Source of the DNA: Mytilus trossulus
Lineage: Eukaryota > Mollusca > Bivalvia > Mytilida > Mytilidae
Reading direction: 5' to 3'
DNA length: 64,000 nt
Assembly (NCBI RefSeq): GCF_036588685.1
Contig: NC_086374.1
Span: 36,882,886 to 36,946,885, forward strand
A program made the translations under genes and the position numbers. Position 1 is the first letter of the stretch; the number at the start of each line of letters is the position of its first letter. The notes below the pieces were generated by a model. It saw only the letters and a program-made list of their open reading frames with translations. It was not told the DNA's origin and did not search any database. Shown here one piece after another: positions 36,350 to 46,900 of this stretch.

Positions 36350-38454
36350 ATGGGAGCTGTAATACGTATACTTTTTCTTGTTGTTTTGGTTTACTATGTA
36401 AGCAGTTTACCTAGTAAGTATTGATACCAAATCAAAAGATATCGTATAAGTGATTCAGTATTACTGTTAATAAGATAATAGTAATGAGTTTTAATTGTAA
36501 AATTTTGCAAATGTACGTGTTCAAGTTTCAAATCACATTAAAAAGTCAATTCATGAACTGGAAATAGCTAATTAGTTTGACTTTGTTGTAAGTTATACAT
36601 TCAGACATGAAACTGCATTTGTTCTTTGACGGGAATACTAGTAAAAACAGATATCACGAAAATACTTAACTCCGAGGAAAATTCCAAACGGCAAGGACGC
36701 AATTTTACAAGCAAAAGATTGTTTTACAGAAAATTTATTATTCTCATAAAAATAATACTCGTTGTTATTTCATTATTTAAAAAAATATTTGCAATCATTA
36801 ATTAATCGTTAATTATAAGCCTCGACACACACATTTTAGAACATATCATTGTTAATTTGCATAAGCTATTTGCTCTATGTTTGAATTATATATATTGTTG
36901 TGAGATCATTCCTAAGTAAATAAATGAATAATTGAGTTGGAAAATACAATTTCTGTTTTTTTTTATTTTTTAATTCATATTATAAACTTATATGATGATT
37001 CGACGAAAGATACCTAAGGAACATTGAAACGCAATGTAAGTCGAAAATAAACTACATGGCAATGGCTCAATAAGAAAAAATAAACTTAAAATATCAGTTT
37101 ATAAAACACAACATAGAAACATAATGACTGAGCAACACGAATCCAAATAAAATCGGAGTGATCTCAGCTGGTCCTGAATGATTTAAGCAGATCATGTTCC
37201 ACATGTGGTACTCGTAGTGTTCCTCATGCAAGTAAAAACACGATAGGACTCATTCGAGGAAAATAAGGATGGGATTGTGGTAACTTTATTTTTGGAGCAT
37301 CATATGTCCGATATTCAGTAGGCATAATTTGATATGTACTCAATGAAATCTTTGTTGTTTTATATGGTTCTATGTCAATCCATGATTTCAGTTTATAAGA
37401 AAAGGATGTCAAGAGAACTGAAAGAAACTCACATCTTACTTCAGCCGTTTTTTGGTCACAGACTATGTCCCTCGGGGCAGTATCCCCTACTTGGAAATAT
37501 ATGTTTAGAAGATAACAATTCAGATGAAATTGATTCAGGTAAGACAAATCATGTGCTGTAATCGAATTCAAGAGATTTTTTTTATAAAGCTCACTTATCA
37601 TTTAAACAATCTCCATAATAGTTTGAACGTTAGATAGTATAATACAGAATGATTGTCCTGAAAAGTATTTGAACTTGAATTATAGCTTTTATGAAAAATG
37701 CTCGGTTATGCATATAATTTTGTTTGATTCGAAATTCTTACAAGATATTGTTTGTCCTTTGATTATGTTTGTTTGTATAAATACAGCTTCCTTTTCATTT
37801 TTATATAATAAACTCATAATAGATACCAGGATTAAATGTTGTATATACGCCAGACGCGCGTTTCGTCTACAAAAGACTTATCAGTGACGCTCGAATCCAA
37901 AATAGTTAAAAAGGCCAAATAAAGTACGAAGTTGAAGAGCATTGAGGACCAAAATTCCTAAAAGTTTTGCCAAATACAGCTAAGGTAATCTATGCCTCAG
38001 GTAGAAACGCCTTAGTATTTCAAAAGTTCAAAATTTTGTAAACAGGTAATTTATAAATATAACCATATCAATGATAATTCATGTCAGCAAAAAAAACAAT
38101 GTTTTCAAAAATTTTAAAATAAGGATAATCCAATGATTTGTTCTGATGCAAGAAATAAAGTAAGTAAATTTTAACAGATCTTTTAATGTCTGTATACATA
38201 TAATTAGTAATCAGGTTTGATAAGCCTTTAGTATAGTGGAATATGTTTCATAGTAACTCTGAATCATGTTGGAATTGCTCTCCCACATACACTAGCACAC
38301 ACAAACACTTTGTCAACGCAACACACATCATATTATAAACATGATATATTCCAAAAGAAAGCTATTTTTTTTTACAGAAGAATCCTTTTCACGTAGCAGT
38401 GGACTTCCACATGACTATCTACCAACCTTTGGACATTCTCAAGGACAAACTTGA
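36350..38454 (+). CDS. Small secreted peptide precursor, unknown family
   Basis: Three exons (36350-36413, 37392-37538, 38378-38454) with GTAAGT, GTAAGA and TTTCAG/TTTACAG signals in consistent phase 1 give 288 bases, 95 aa. The first 21 residues (MGAVIRILFLVVLVYYVSSL...) are a clear signal peptide. YKKR at 23-26 is a dibasic processing site straight after it. The mature region has only two cysteines, 47 and 59, enclosing an 11-residue loop (PSGQYPLLGNI) that could form a disulfide ring. The remainder is acidic, then Ser/Pro/His-rich. This looks like a peptide hormone or other small secreted peptide. I do not recognise the family, and the start was chosen because it alone gives a signal peptide in phase with exon 2. 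Confidence 0.6.
37823..38100 (-). repeat. Inverted copy of the 33.3-34.3 kb repeat
   Basis: Reverse complement of the array unit, with AGACGCGCGTTTCGTCTAC, TAAAGTACGAAGTTGAAGAG and TACAGCTAAGGTAATCTATG in order. It lies in intron 2 of the small-peptide gene. Confidence 0.85.
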
Positions 38455-38559
38455 TATATCTTGTGTTATGAATAATTGAACATTGGATTTTTACTGGAAT
38501 ACAACTCTGATCGGATGCAGCATATGTGTTACCTTAATTATTTTTTAGCTCAGTTTTTA

Positions 38560-40935
38560 TAAACTGCCAAGACTTAGCTATATGTTTTAGCTCAAATAGC
38601 CCTTAAACAAGTTAGCTTTTCTCATCACTTGGCGTCCTTCGTCGTCGTTAACTTTTACAAAAATCTTTTACTCTGAAACTAATGGGCCAAATTTAACCAA
38701 ACTTGGCCACAATCATTATTTGGGTATCTAGTTTGCAAAATGTGTCCGATGACCCGGCAAAACAACCAAGATGATCGCTATGGCTAAAAATAGAACATAG
38801 GGGAAAACTGTAGATTTTGGCTTATATCTCTGAAAACAAAGCATTTAGAGCAAATCTGACAAGCATATAATTGTTAATCAGGTCAAGAGCTATCGGCCTG
38901 GGACTTTTAAAACAAATCTGACAATCCGTTGTTTGTTTGCTATCCCTGAATTTGTAGTTTTAAGGATATGTTTACATTTTTTGTTTTCTATCTTGAATAT
39001 TATTATAGATAGAGATAAACTGTAAACAGCAATAATGTTTAGCAAAGTAAGATCTTCAAATAAGTCAACATGACCAAAATGGTCAATCGACACCTTTTAA
39101 AAGAAGTCATTGTCGTTTATGGTATTTTTTTTACAAATTTTTGTAGTCTTACAAAATTACAACAATCTTCTCCGCTGACACTACTGAGACAAATCTAACC
39201 AAACTTGGTCAAAATCATAATTAGGGTATCTTGTTTAAGAAAAAAATATGTCCGATGATCTTGTCTGGCAACCAACATGACATACATGGCTATCAATAAA
39301 ACATAGGGTAAAATGCAGTTTTTGGCTTATATCTCTGAAACTAAAGCGTTTAGAGCAAATTTGTCACGAGTAAACAAGCTCTCCAGGATAAGATTTAAAT
39401 GTCCTGAAAATTTTAGACGAATCAGACAAATAAAGGCAACAGTAGTATACCGCTGTTCAAAACTCATACATCCATGGACAAAAAACAAAATCGGGGTAAC
39501 AAACCAAAACCGAGCGAAACGCATTAATTATAAGAGGAGAACAACGACACAACACCGAAACGCAACACACACAGAAACAGACCAATCATCAGACAAAACA
39601 CCACGATAATAACAAATGTAACATGAAAACCAAATACATGAATTTGGGATAGATAAGTAACGTGCCACATCTTATCTCAATATCTCAAAAATAAGAGAAA
39701 ACACAAACGAGAAACGAACAATATTATAACAATGACCATCTTCCTGACTTGGTACAGGACACTTTTAAAGGGGAATAAAAGTGGTGGGTTGAACCTGGTT
39801 TTAAGGCATGCCAAACCTCGCACTTTAATGGCAAAGTTAAATATAACATTGAAATGACAACATAATATTACAGGACTACAATACAAATAAATAGGAGAAC
39901 ATATTAGACACAGAAAAACATGATTAATAGATAACAAAAAGCATCAGGTAGACAAGCCGTGGTGGGTTGCTGCCATTGAATTAGTAATTTTAAGGAAATT
40001 TTGTAGTTTTGGCTTATTATCTTGAATATTATTATAGATAGATATAAACTGTAAACAGCAAAAATGTCCAGCAAGGTAAGAACTTTAAAGGTCAACATGA
40101 CCAAATTGGTCAATCAAAGCCCTTAAGGAGTTATTGTCGTTTATATTATTTTTTTTTACAAATTTTTGTAGTCTTATAAAATTTTTCTCCTCTGAAACTA
40201 CTGAGACAAATTTAACCAAACTTTGTCAAAATCACTATTAAAATCTTGTTTAAAAATGTGTGTCCGATGACCTTGTCTGCCAACCAACATGGCCTACATG
40301 GCTAAAAATAAAAACATAGGGGTGAAATGCAGTTTTTGGCTTATATCTCTGAAACTAAAGCATTTAGAGCAAATTTGTCAAGGGTAAACATGCTCACTAG
40401 GATAAGAATTATATGTCCTGAAAACTTTAGACGAATCAGACCAGCCGTGGTGGGTTGCTGCCATTGAATTAGTAAACTTAAGGAAATTTTGTATTTTGCT
40501 TATTATCTTGAATATTATTATAGATAGAGATAAACTGTAAACAGCAAAAATGTTCAGAAAAGTAAGATCTACAAAGTTCAACATAACCAAACTTGGCAAC
40601 AATCATCATTTATCGGGTATTTAGTTTAAAAAAGGCCAAGTGAGATTTTGTCATCACTTGGCGTCCGTCGTCGTTGTCGTCTGTCATTGTTAACTTTTAC
40701 AAACGTCTTCTCCTGAAACAACAGAGACACATTTAACCAAACTTGGCCACAATAAGCATTATGATATGTAGTTTAAAAAATATGTCCGATTACCCTACTT
40801 GCTGAACAACATGGCAGACATGGCTAAAAATAAAACATAGGGGAAAATGCAGTTTTTGACATATATCTTTGAAACACACCAATCGTGAATAAAAATATCA
40901 GATGAGCAACATAGGCTCCTTAGAGCCTTTAGTTT
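38560..40935 (-). repeat. Array of ~510-bp diverged repeat units
   Basis: Four successive copies of a unit marked by TTTTTGTA or TTAACTTTTACAAA, CTGAAACTACTGAGACAAAT, TAACCAAACTTGG and TATATCTCTGAAAC. They begin near 38646, 39140, 40155 and 40690. The wide 39140-40155 gap is explained by the nested insertion at 39429-39949. The block is inverted relative to 51757-52845. It ends with the reverse complement of AGGCTCTAAAGAGCCT-type sequence, at 40905-40935. Confidence 0.75.
39429..39949 (+). mobile_element. Nested insertion of the 1813-type dispersed repeat
   Basis: Splits a 510-bp unit whose intact neighbour reads straight through (40430-40460). AGACA is found on both sides (39424-39428 and 39950-39954), a likely target duplication. 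The interior matches 1813-2084 at both its start (CAACAGTAGTATACCGCTGT) and its CTTGGTACAGGAC region, and is longer here. Confidence 0.7.
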
Positions 40936-41238
40936 TGGATGGTGAAGTTCATTTTGCTCCATCTTATGGTGTTTATATATATCGCAACTTGTTCCCTATG
41001 CCCTTGTCTGTTGTGACGTTTTGGATTTTAATGAAAGTAATCTCTGTATTACAAATGTATTTATAAACTATATCGTTCCCACAAACTCTTTGAAACCTTT
41101 ACTAAATTCTTCCATAGATATGAAGATTTGGTTTGAAGTTTGGTTGTACCTGTTGAAAACTATTTCAAACGGAATAGCACATCCTCAATATTTCAGAGAT
41201 GTTGTTTTCCGTACCCGAGATTTAGAAATATCCTTGTA
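40936..41238 (+). pseudogene. C-terminal remnant of a retroelement RT
   Basis: The frame GEVHFAPSYGVYI is followed, after a 2-bp shift in a TA-rich run, by SQLVPYALVC, DFNESNLCIT and then NGIAHPQYFRDVVFRTRD. I recall this series (SYGVYISQLVRYAR..., then GISHPVFYGDLVYK...) as the end of a common bivalve retroelement RT. Frameshifted, so dead. Confidence 0.6.
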
Positions 41239-41611
41239 AACTGATCAATCCTACGAATAAATTAAACTTATTCTTAAATGTTACTAATTAAACACTGTAA
41301 TTACATCTTTGAAAATTGTTTTATTGGTAGTCTATTAATATTGATTTTGTATGAAAACTAAAAGCAAACGTAATATTATTTTTATACACACATATATGCT
41401 TATTCATAAATCTATAGATACCTGTATCTTGGCTTTGCACAAGTTCATGTTTTTTTCTATGACTGTTTATGACGTTTTGAAACTAAATTCAGTGGATGTT
41501 GAATGTGTAATGATTGCTAATTTAGCCTTAGATGCATGAGTTATTTTATGAGTTGTTATTGGCTTTAAACTAGCTGTCAGTAACTGCGAGTACTCTCAGG
41601 GTAGGTTCTCA
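41239..41611. other. Spacer; no feature recognised
   Basis: AT-rich. A short + open frame at 41351-41539 has no support. Confidence 0.4.
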
Positions 41612-42070
41612 GGTTACAAGAGCGCAATTATTCGTAATGCATTTTCCATAGGGTACCACTAGTGTTCCGTATTTTTTTTCTCGAAGACTACACAAACTAG
41701 GGAAAAACGGGTGGCAGTTCCTGTTACTAGAAATGCCAGTGTTGCATTACAACCAAAAAAAAATATAGGGTCATGCGGCTCAAATTGACTTAAAATGCAG
41801 TTGAAAAAGATCGTCTACTTTTTTCGCTTGATAAAAAAGGCATATTTTTAATGGCTCCGACGTGCAGAAATTGAAGATATTTTCTATACTTCGTAAAATG
41901 TGAATAGGATTTTCGGCAATTTTTAAACCTAATTGGATAAGCTCTCGATTAAATGTAATTCCAATCCTGTATCAACCAATCAGCAGCCGTATAGGATTCT
42001 ATTCTGAGTACCATCTTGGGGTAAAAAACATGCCGGTAAAATGTAAACAAATAATTGCGCTCTTGTAACC
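41612..42070 (+). repeat. Left 459-bp TIR unit of composite
   Basis: Perfect terminal inverted repeat of about 21 bp. It differs from the right copy by only a handful of bases, for example CAGCAGCCG versus CAGAAGCCG and one change in an A-run. Confidence 0.9.
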
Positions 42071-42918
42071 TATACGGTAGTGAAAAAAATTTCTGAAAAT
42101 TAAGCGCCCGCGCCAAAAGTCGCGCTGGCGTCTATCTAGATGATATCACATCTTCAAAACATTATCTGATCACTCTCTGAATTTGGAGAATTAGTTTTTG
42201 CCCGCCGATCAGGCCAAAAATTGGACCTGATTTTTCCACCAAATACGGCACTGGTCAAAGAGACATGAAGATAATGTCAATTTATTGGCCTAATTTTTCG
42301 AAAGTCATCCAGCACTGATCATATTGTCGACAAAACCGTTCTGATATGGAAAAGCTACATCGAATTTTGAAGAATGGCTATATATGAAACCATTTCTTGA
42401 AAAAACACGTTTTTGAAACAGACTATAGTTTTTCCAAATGTTGAAAATATGATAATATTACTACTTTGGCAAGAGAAACTATTCTTGGACTACGATTTTC
42501 AATGCCAAGATTATTTTTTCTACTTTGCCATTTAACTAAATCGTTGGTATTTACTGAGGGACCCGTTTGGCCAATTTTCACGAAATTAGCTTTTTGCTAG
42601 AACAGCAACTGAGACACGGTCATTATGGTTAAAACCCAAAATTTACCTTCAAATTCAAGATAAATACATGCTTTATCCGATAAAAACAGTAGATATCACA
42701 AAAACGTTGCATTCTCTTCATACATTGTCGACATTCGAGCCCACCCTAGATTTAGAAATAGAAATAAATACAAATAGGAAACAGACTATAGCATGAATTC
42801 ACGTTGATGAAAAGTCCATTTGACCCCGTTTCTCACTGTTTCACATTTTCCCCGAGCAAAATGACTATTTTTGATATTTTTCAAAGCTTTATTAAAAAAA
42901 AAGTGTCATTTCTCTATA

Positions 42919-43377
42919 GGTTACAAGAGCGCAATTATTCGTAATGCATTTTCCATAGGGTACCACTAGTGTTCCGTATTTTTTTTCTCGAAGACTACAC
43001 AAACTAGGGAAAAACGGGTGGCAGTTCCTGTTACTAGAAATGCCAGTGTTGCATTACAACCAAAAAAATATATAGGGTCATGCGGCTCAAATTGACTTAA
43101 AATGCAGTTGAAAAAGATCGTCTACTTTTTTCGCTTGATAAAAAAGGCATATTTTTAATGGCTCCGACGTGCAGAAATTGAAGATATTTTCTATACTTCG
43201 TAAAATGTGAATAGGATTTTCGGCAATTTTTAAACCTAATTGGATAAGCTCTCGATTAAATGTAATTCCAATCCTGTATCAACCAATCAGAAGCCGTATA
43301 GGATTCTATTCTGAGTACCATCTTGGGGTAAAAAACATGCCGGTAAAATGTAAACAAATAATTGCGCTCTTGTAACC
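42919..43377 (+). repeat. Right 459-bp TIR unit of composite
   Basis: Same length and orientation as the left unit, with near identity, implying recent duplication or gene conversion. Confidence 0.9.
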
Positions 43378-43959
43378 CTCAAATATCTACATGCAGTTGT
43401 ATATTTTTATTTAAATAATATATACTAGCAAGTTTAATGGAAAAACAAATAAAATAATGGAAAACAACATATCGAACAACTAGAATATACTGGTATAACA
43501 GAAAGATCACATACAACTAAAATAATGGTATAACAGAAAGGTCATATACAACTTAATACGGGTATAATAGAAATATCACATACAACTAAAATAGAAAAAT
43601 ATGTACACATTAATATAATATATATAGGAATAATTCTGATTCAATAATAAAAAAAATACAAGTAAAATAAAAATTATTATTATTGGTGACTCTGGGTTTC
43701 CACAATGCTATACTCCAGTAGATAATGATGTACATAACATAAAAACAGTCATAATCGCCTTTTTTCTGAAGTATATTTTTGCAATCAAATGATTTGCTAG
43801 ACATATTCGTCAGATAGTTTGATTGTTTCCGATGAGCATTTGTTTATATAAAATTTTACATTTTTTTCTAATTCACATTTAAATTATGAGATACATTAAA
43901 TTCCATAAACATTAGCCTTCCGGTTTGAATCGGGGTTCAGTATTTTTCTGCTTTTACTT
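43378..43959. other. 3' flank of the 8-Cys gene; short local repeats
   Basis: Contains three imperfect copies of a ~50-bp unit with ATAACAGAAAGATCACATACAACT (43490-43590). No gene is seen. Confidence 0.45.
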
Positions 43960-46900
43960 TTATCCATTGTGAAGACAGTCACAGGTGTTATATTGACTTT
44001 CAAATCCATACCTAATGCCACTTTTTTCACAGTTTTCACAACAAACTGGAACTCCATTGATATTTCCAACAACAGTTTTATCGCATGCTGAACAGGCAAG
44101 TCCCTTCCAACAATCACCTTTTATGTCTAAAGAAAGAATAAAAATAAAGAAAATTTTGTTTGGGCGTGCAAATGTTAAGTCTGCTATCTATGATGGGTTT
44201 TTTTCTCACACGTATATTGTATTTTTTGCCATATAATGTTTTAAGAGATTTCTTGAGACAAGGACGTATAACTAATATACGTCCTTGCTTGAGATAAAGA
44301 GTGGCTATTTGGATTCTAATTGGTCCAGAAATTTCGAGATAAAAACATTTGAAACAAATAACGTCGGACGCCGGACCATAGATGAAAGAAGAACACAAAG
44401 TGAGTCGCATACTGAGCTTTGGTTGAGATTAGCTAAAACGAAAGAAAGGTATATAACTAACTAGCATTTTAGAATATCTCATTTATTCATTCTTTTTATA
44501 TCCCAAGTTAATACCAAGTTTGCCAAGAATTCGATTAAAATTTTGTAAATGCTTGCAAAGTGATAAGGTAAAGAGGACATGTAACACTTATGAAAAACAC
44601 CATGTGTAGTCTTACAGTCGTATTTGCATGCGCAGTGTGGTTGTGTCTTATCTCCATCCTCGTAATTTCCGGCAACGAAGTGCTCACTACAGCTCTTGCA
44701 ACAGACTTTTACATAGTCTTCTCCAACTAGAATATGTTTGAAATGATCACATCTATCACAAATACTTCCAATGCCACAATTTGCTGAAAATTAATATCAT
44801 ATGTATAAGGATTTTTTCTATTTCTCTTAATTTTCTCAAATCTTATAAATTCTAGTATTTGTATTAGTTGTATTTGCATCCAAAATAGTCATTTATAAGT
44901 ACAATTGAATTAAATAAGTTAATGTATGTGGTATCAAATTCGAAAAATAGTGGCGCTTCAAGCAACTGTGAAGGTCACTTCTTTTCATTTCGTATACATT
45001 TCATGAAAGAAGCATTCACTACTATATTGACTGTATACAATGTTGGTTGTATGAAACCTTGTTGTTGTGACGGGGTAATTATAATGTGGTTCCATATAAT
45101 GTTGTCTATAACATAGTAAAAGAATGCAGGTTCGCGTGATATTGACGCCACCACAGGGACGGATAATTTTTAAAAGGGGTTGCAACCCAAGAGAAAGGGG
45201 GTGTTCTAAATACATGTCCCGATTCAAATCATCAAAAAGGGGATTCCAACACCTAGCCCCATGGATCTGCCACTGCACCCTTATTGATTTTTCCTAAACT
45301 GAATATTTTATTCAAACAGTTAATGAGTAGCACTATAACAAGAACAACCATTCAACAAAATCATCAAAGTCACACATTCTACCTTTATCTAACAATTGTA
45401 TACAAATAAATGTTGTATTTTAAGACAATATAAAATTATTACTCTATATATCCATTATATACCATAAAAAGGATGAAAAACGATGTATAACCATGTACAT
45501 TTCTTCTAAAATTATTAAATATCAGAGCCATTTTCAAAGGGGCTTTCAATCCTTTAATCTCATAGGAAGAAAGCTTCATTGTGTATCTAACAATATTTCA
45601 TCTTCTTAGCAAATATTTTTTTGGCAGACAAGTGTAGCCCTTCATGTAAATGAGATTTTGAATTGATGGGAATGTACAAAATTGTTGAAGAATGTTTAAA
45701 ATATAATAGGTCGGGTTAACTCTGAAATGCAACCCTATTTAAATAATGTCTATAATTACTTCTTTTGTCTGATTCTTCATCAGTATCACCATTATCTTGT
45801 TTGTCATTAGAATATTTTTTACCAGCTTCAAAAGCTAGCCAAGCAGCTGAAAAAGGTAAATGATTATACATGTTATAAACAGAAACAACAAATGGGATGG
45901 AAAGATATATATGCTGTTATATTTCCTTATAGGATATCACTAAAATGTACACCATTTATCAAAGGTATGCTGTAAGAGAGCAAATATTCCTAATCAGATA
46001 GAATTTTTTATCATACCCCACGCAACGAAGTTGCAAAGAATATAATGATTTTGATCTGTCCGTCTGTCTGTCCGTCAGTCAGTCCTGTTCTTGTCATTGC
46101 AAATCCTCTGAAACCACACCACAGAATTTCATGAAACTTTGTAGATAATAAGGACATACTATGTACATGTGCATAAGTGTCCCCTTCAAGCTGTTTTGAA
46201 AAAAAAAATGATCCTCATTAAATTTGATCCCAAAAAAGGCACTGGTACATTCTAAAATACATTTTATTTTACAAAAATTACCAAAAAAAACAATTATCCG
46301 GTTTCACTGTGAAACACTGAATTCAGATTTACATTGTACACTAGTTTTTAAATTTTACAGAATTCCAATCCTTTTATAATCCAGCGTCCGCCCCTAAGGT
46401 AAGAGTATTTTGAACTGTGTAATCCATCTGAGGTAGTTAATGCACAGTGTTCGGTTTAATAATGATTAAATTACTCGACGTTTTTTTTTATATTATTTTA
46501 ACCGACTTCTGTAAATCAAAGTGCTGGATAGCACCTCTGGAAAGTTTGCAACTGTATCTGTGTATTGTTCCAAAAGGGTTATAGTGCTTATTGTTATGCG
46601 TTTACTTTTCTACATTGGTTAGAGGTATAAGGGGAGGGTTGAGATCTCACAAACATGTTTAACCCCGCCGCATTTTTGCGCCTGTCCCAAGTCAGGAGCC
46701 TCTGGCCTTTGTTAGTCTTGTATTATTTTAATTTTAGTTTATTGTGTACAATTTGGAAATTAGTATGGCGTTCATTATCACCGAACTAGTATATATTTGT
46801 TTAGGGGCCAGCTGAAGGACGCCTCCGGGTGCGGGAATTTCTCGCTACATTGAAGACTTGTTGGTGACTTTCTGCTGTTGTTTTTTTATTTGGTCGCGTT

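Larger units (their letters stand above)
41612..43377. mobile_element. Composite element bounded by two 459-bp copies
   Basis: Two nearly identical 459-bp direct copies (41612-42070 and 42919-43377) flank 848 bp of unique DNA. Each copy is itself bounded by a ~21-bp terminal inverted repeat beginning GGTTACAAGAGCGCAATTAT. CTCA lies directly outside the whole unit (41608-41611, 43378-43381) and TATA borders the interior on both sides (42071-42074, 42915-42918). I see no ORF of note inside. It could be a composite of two MITEs moving together, or a very small LTR-type element with odd GG...CC ends. Confidence 0.75.

Noticed and set aside
37224-37601. 125-codon minus ORF across the small-peptide exon
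   Set aside because: Shadow of the + strand exon, which has matching splice sites and phase; the minus frame has neither.
41612-43377. Ordinary LTR retrotransposon
   Set aside because: No TG...CA ends, no primer-binding site or polypurine tract that I can see, no gag/pol, and each terminal unit carries its own 21-bp inverted repeats. Kept only as an alternative.
44985-45278. ORFs in duplicated blocks (MQVRVILTPPQGRVIFKR..., also at 47765, 49262, 54353)
   Set aside because: Found in all block copies but decayed differently in each, with no splice context; probably an old repeat, not a gene.
46050-46085. TCCGTCTGTCTG runs as a CRISPR-like or microsatellite array
   Set aside because: A short irregular GTCTGTC stretch inside a dispersed repeat, present identically in block III; no spacer structure.
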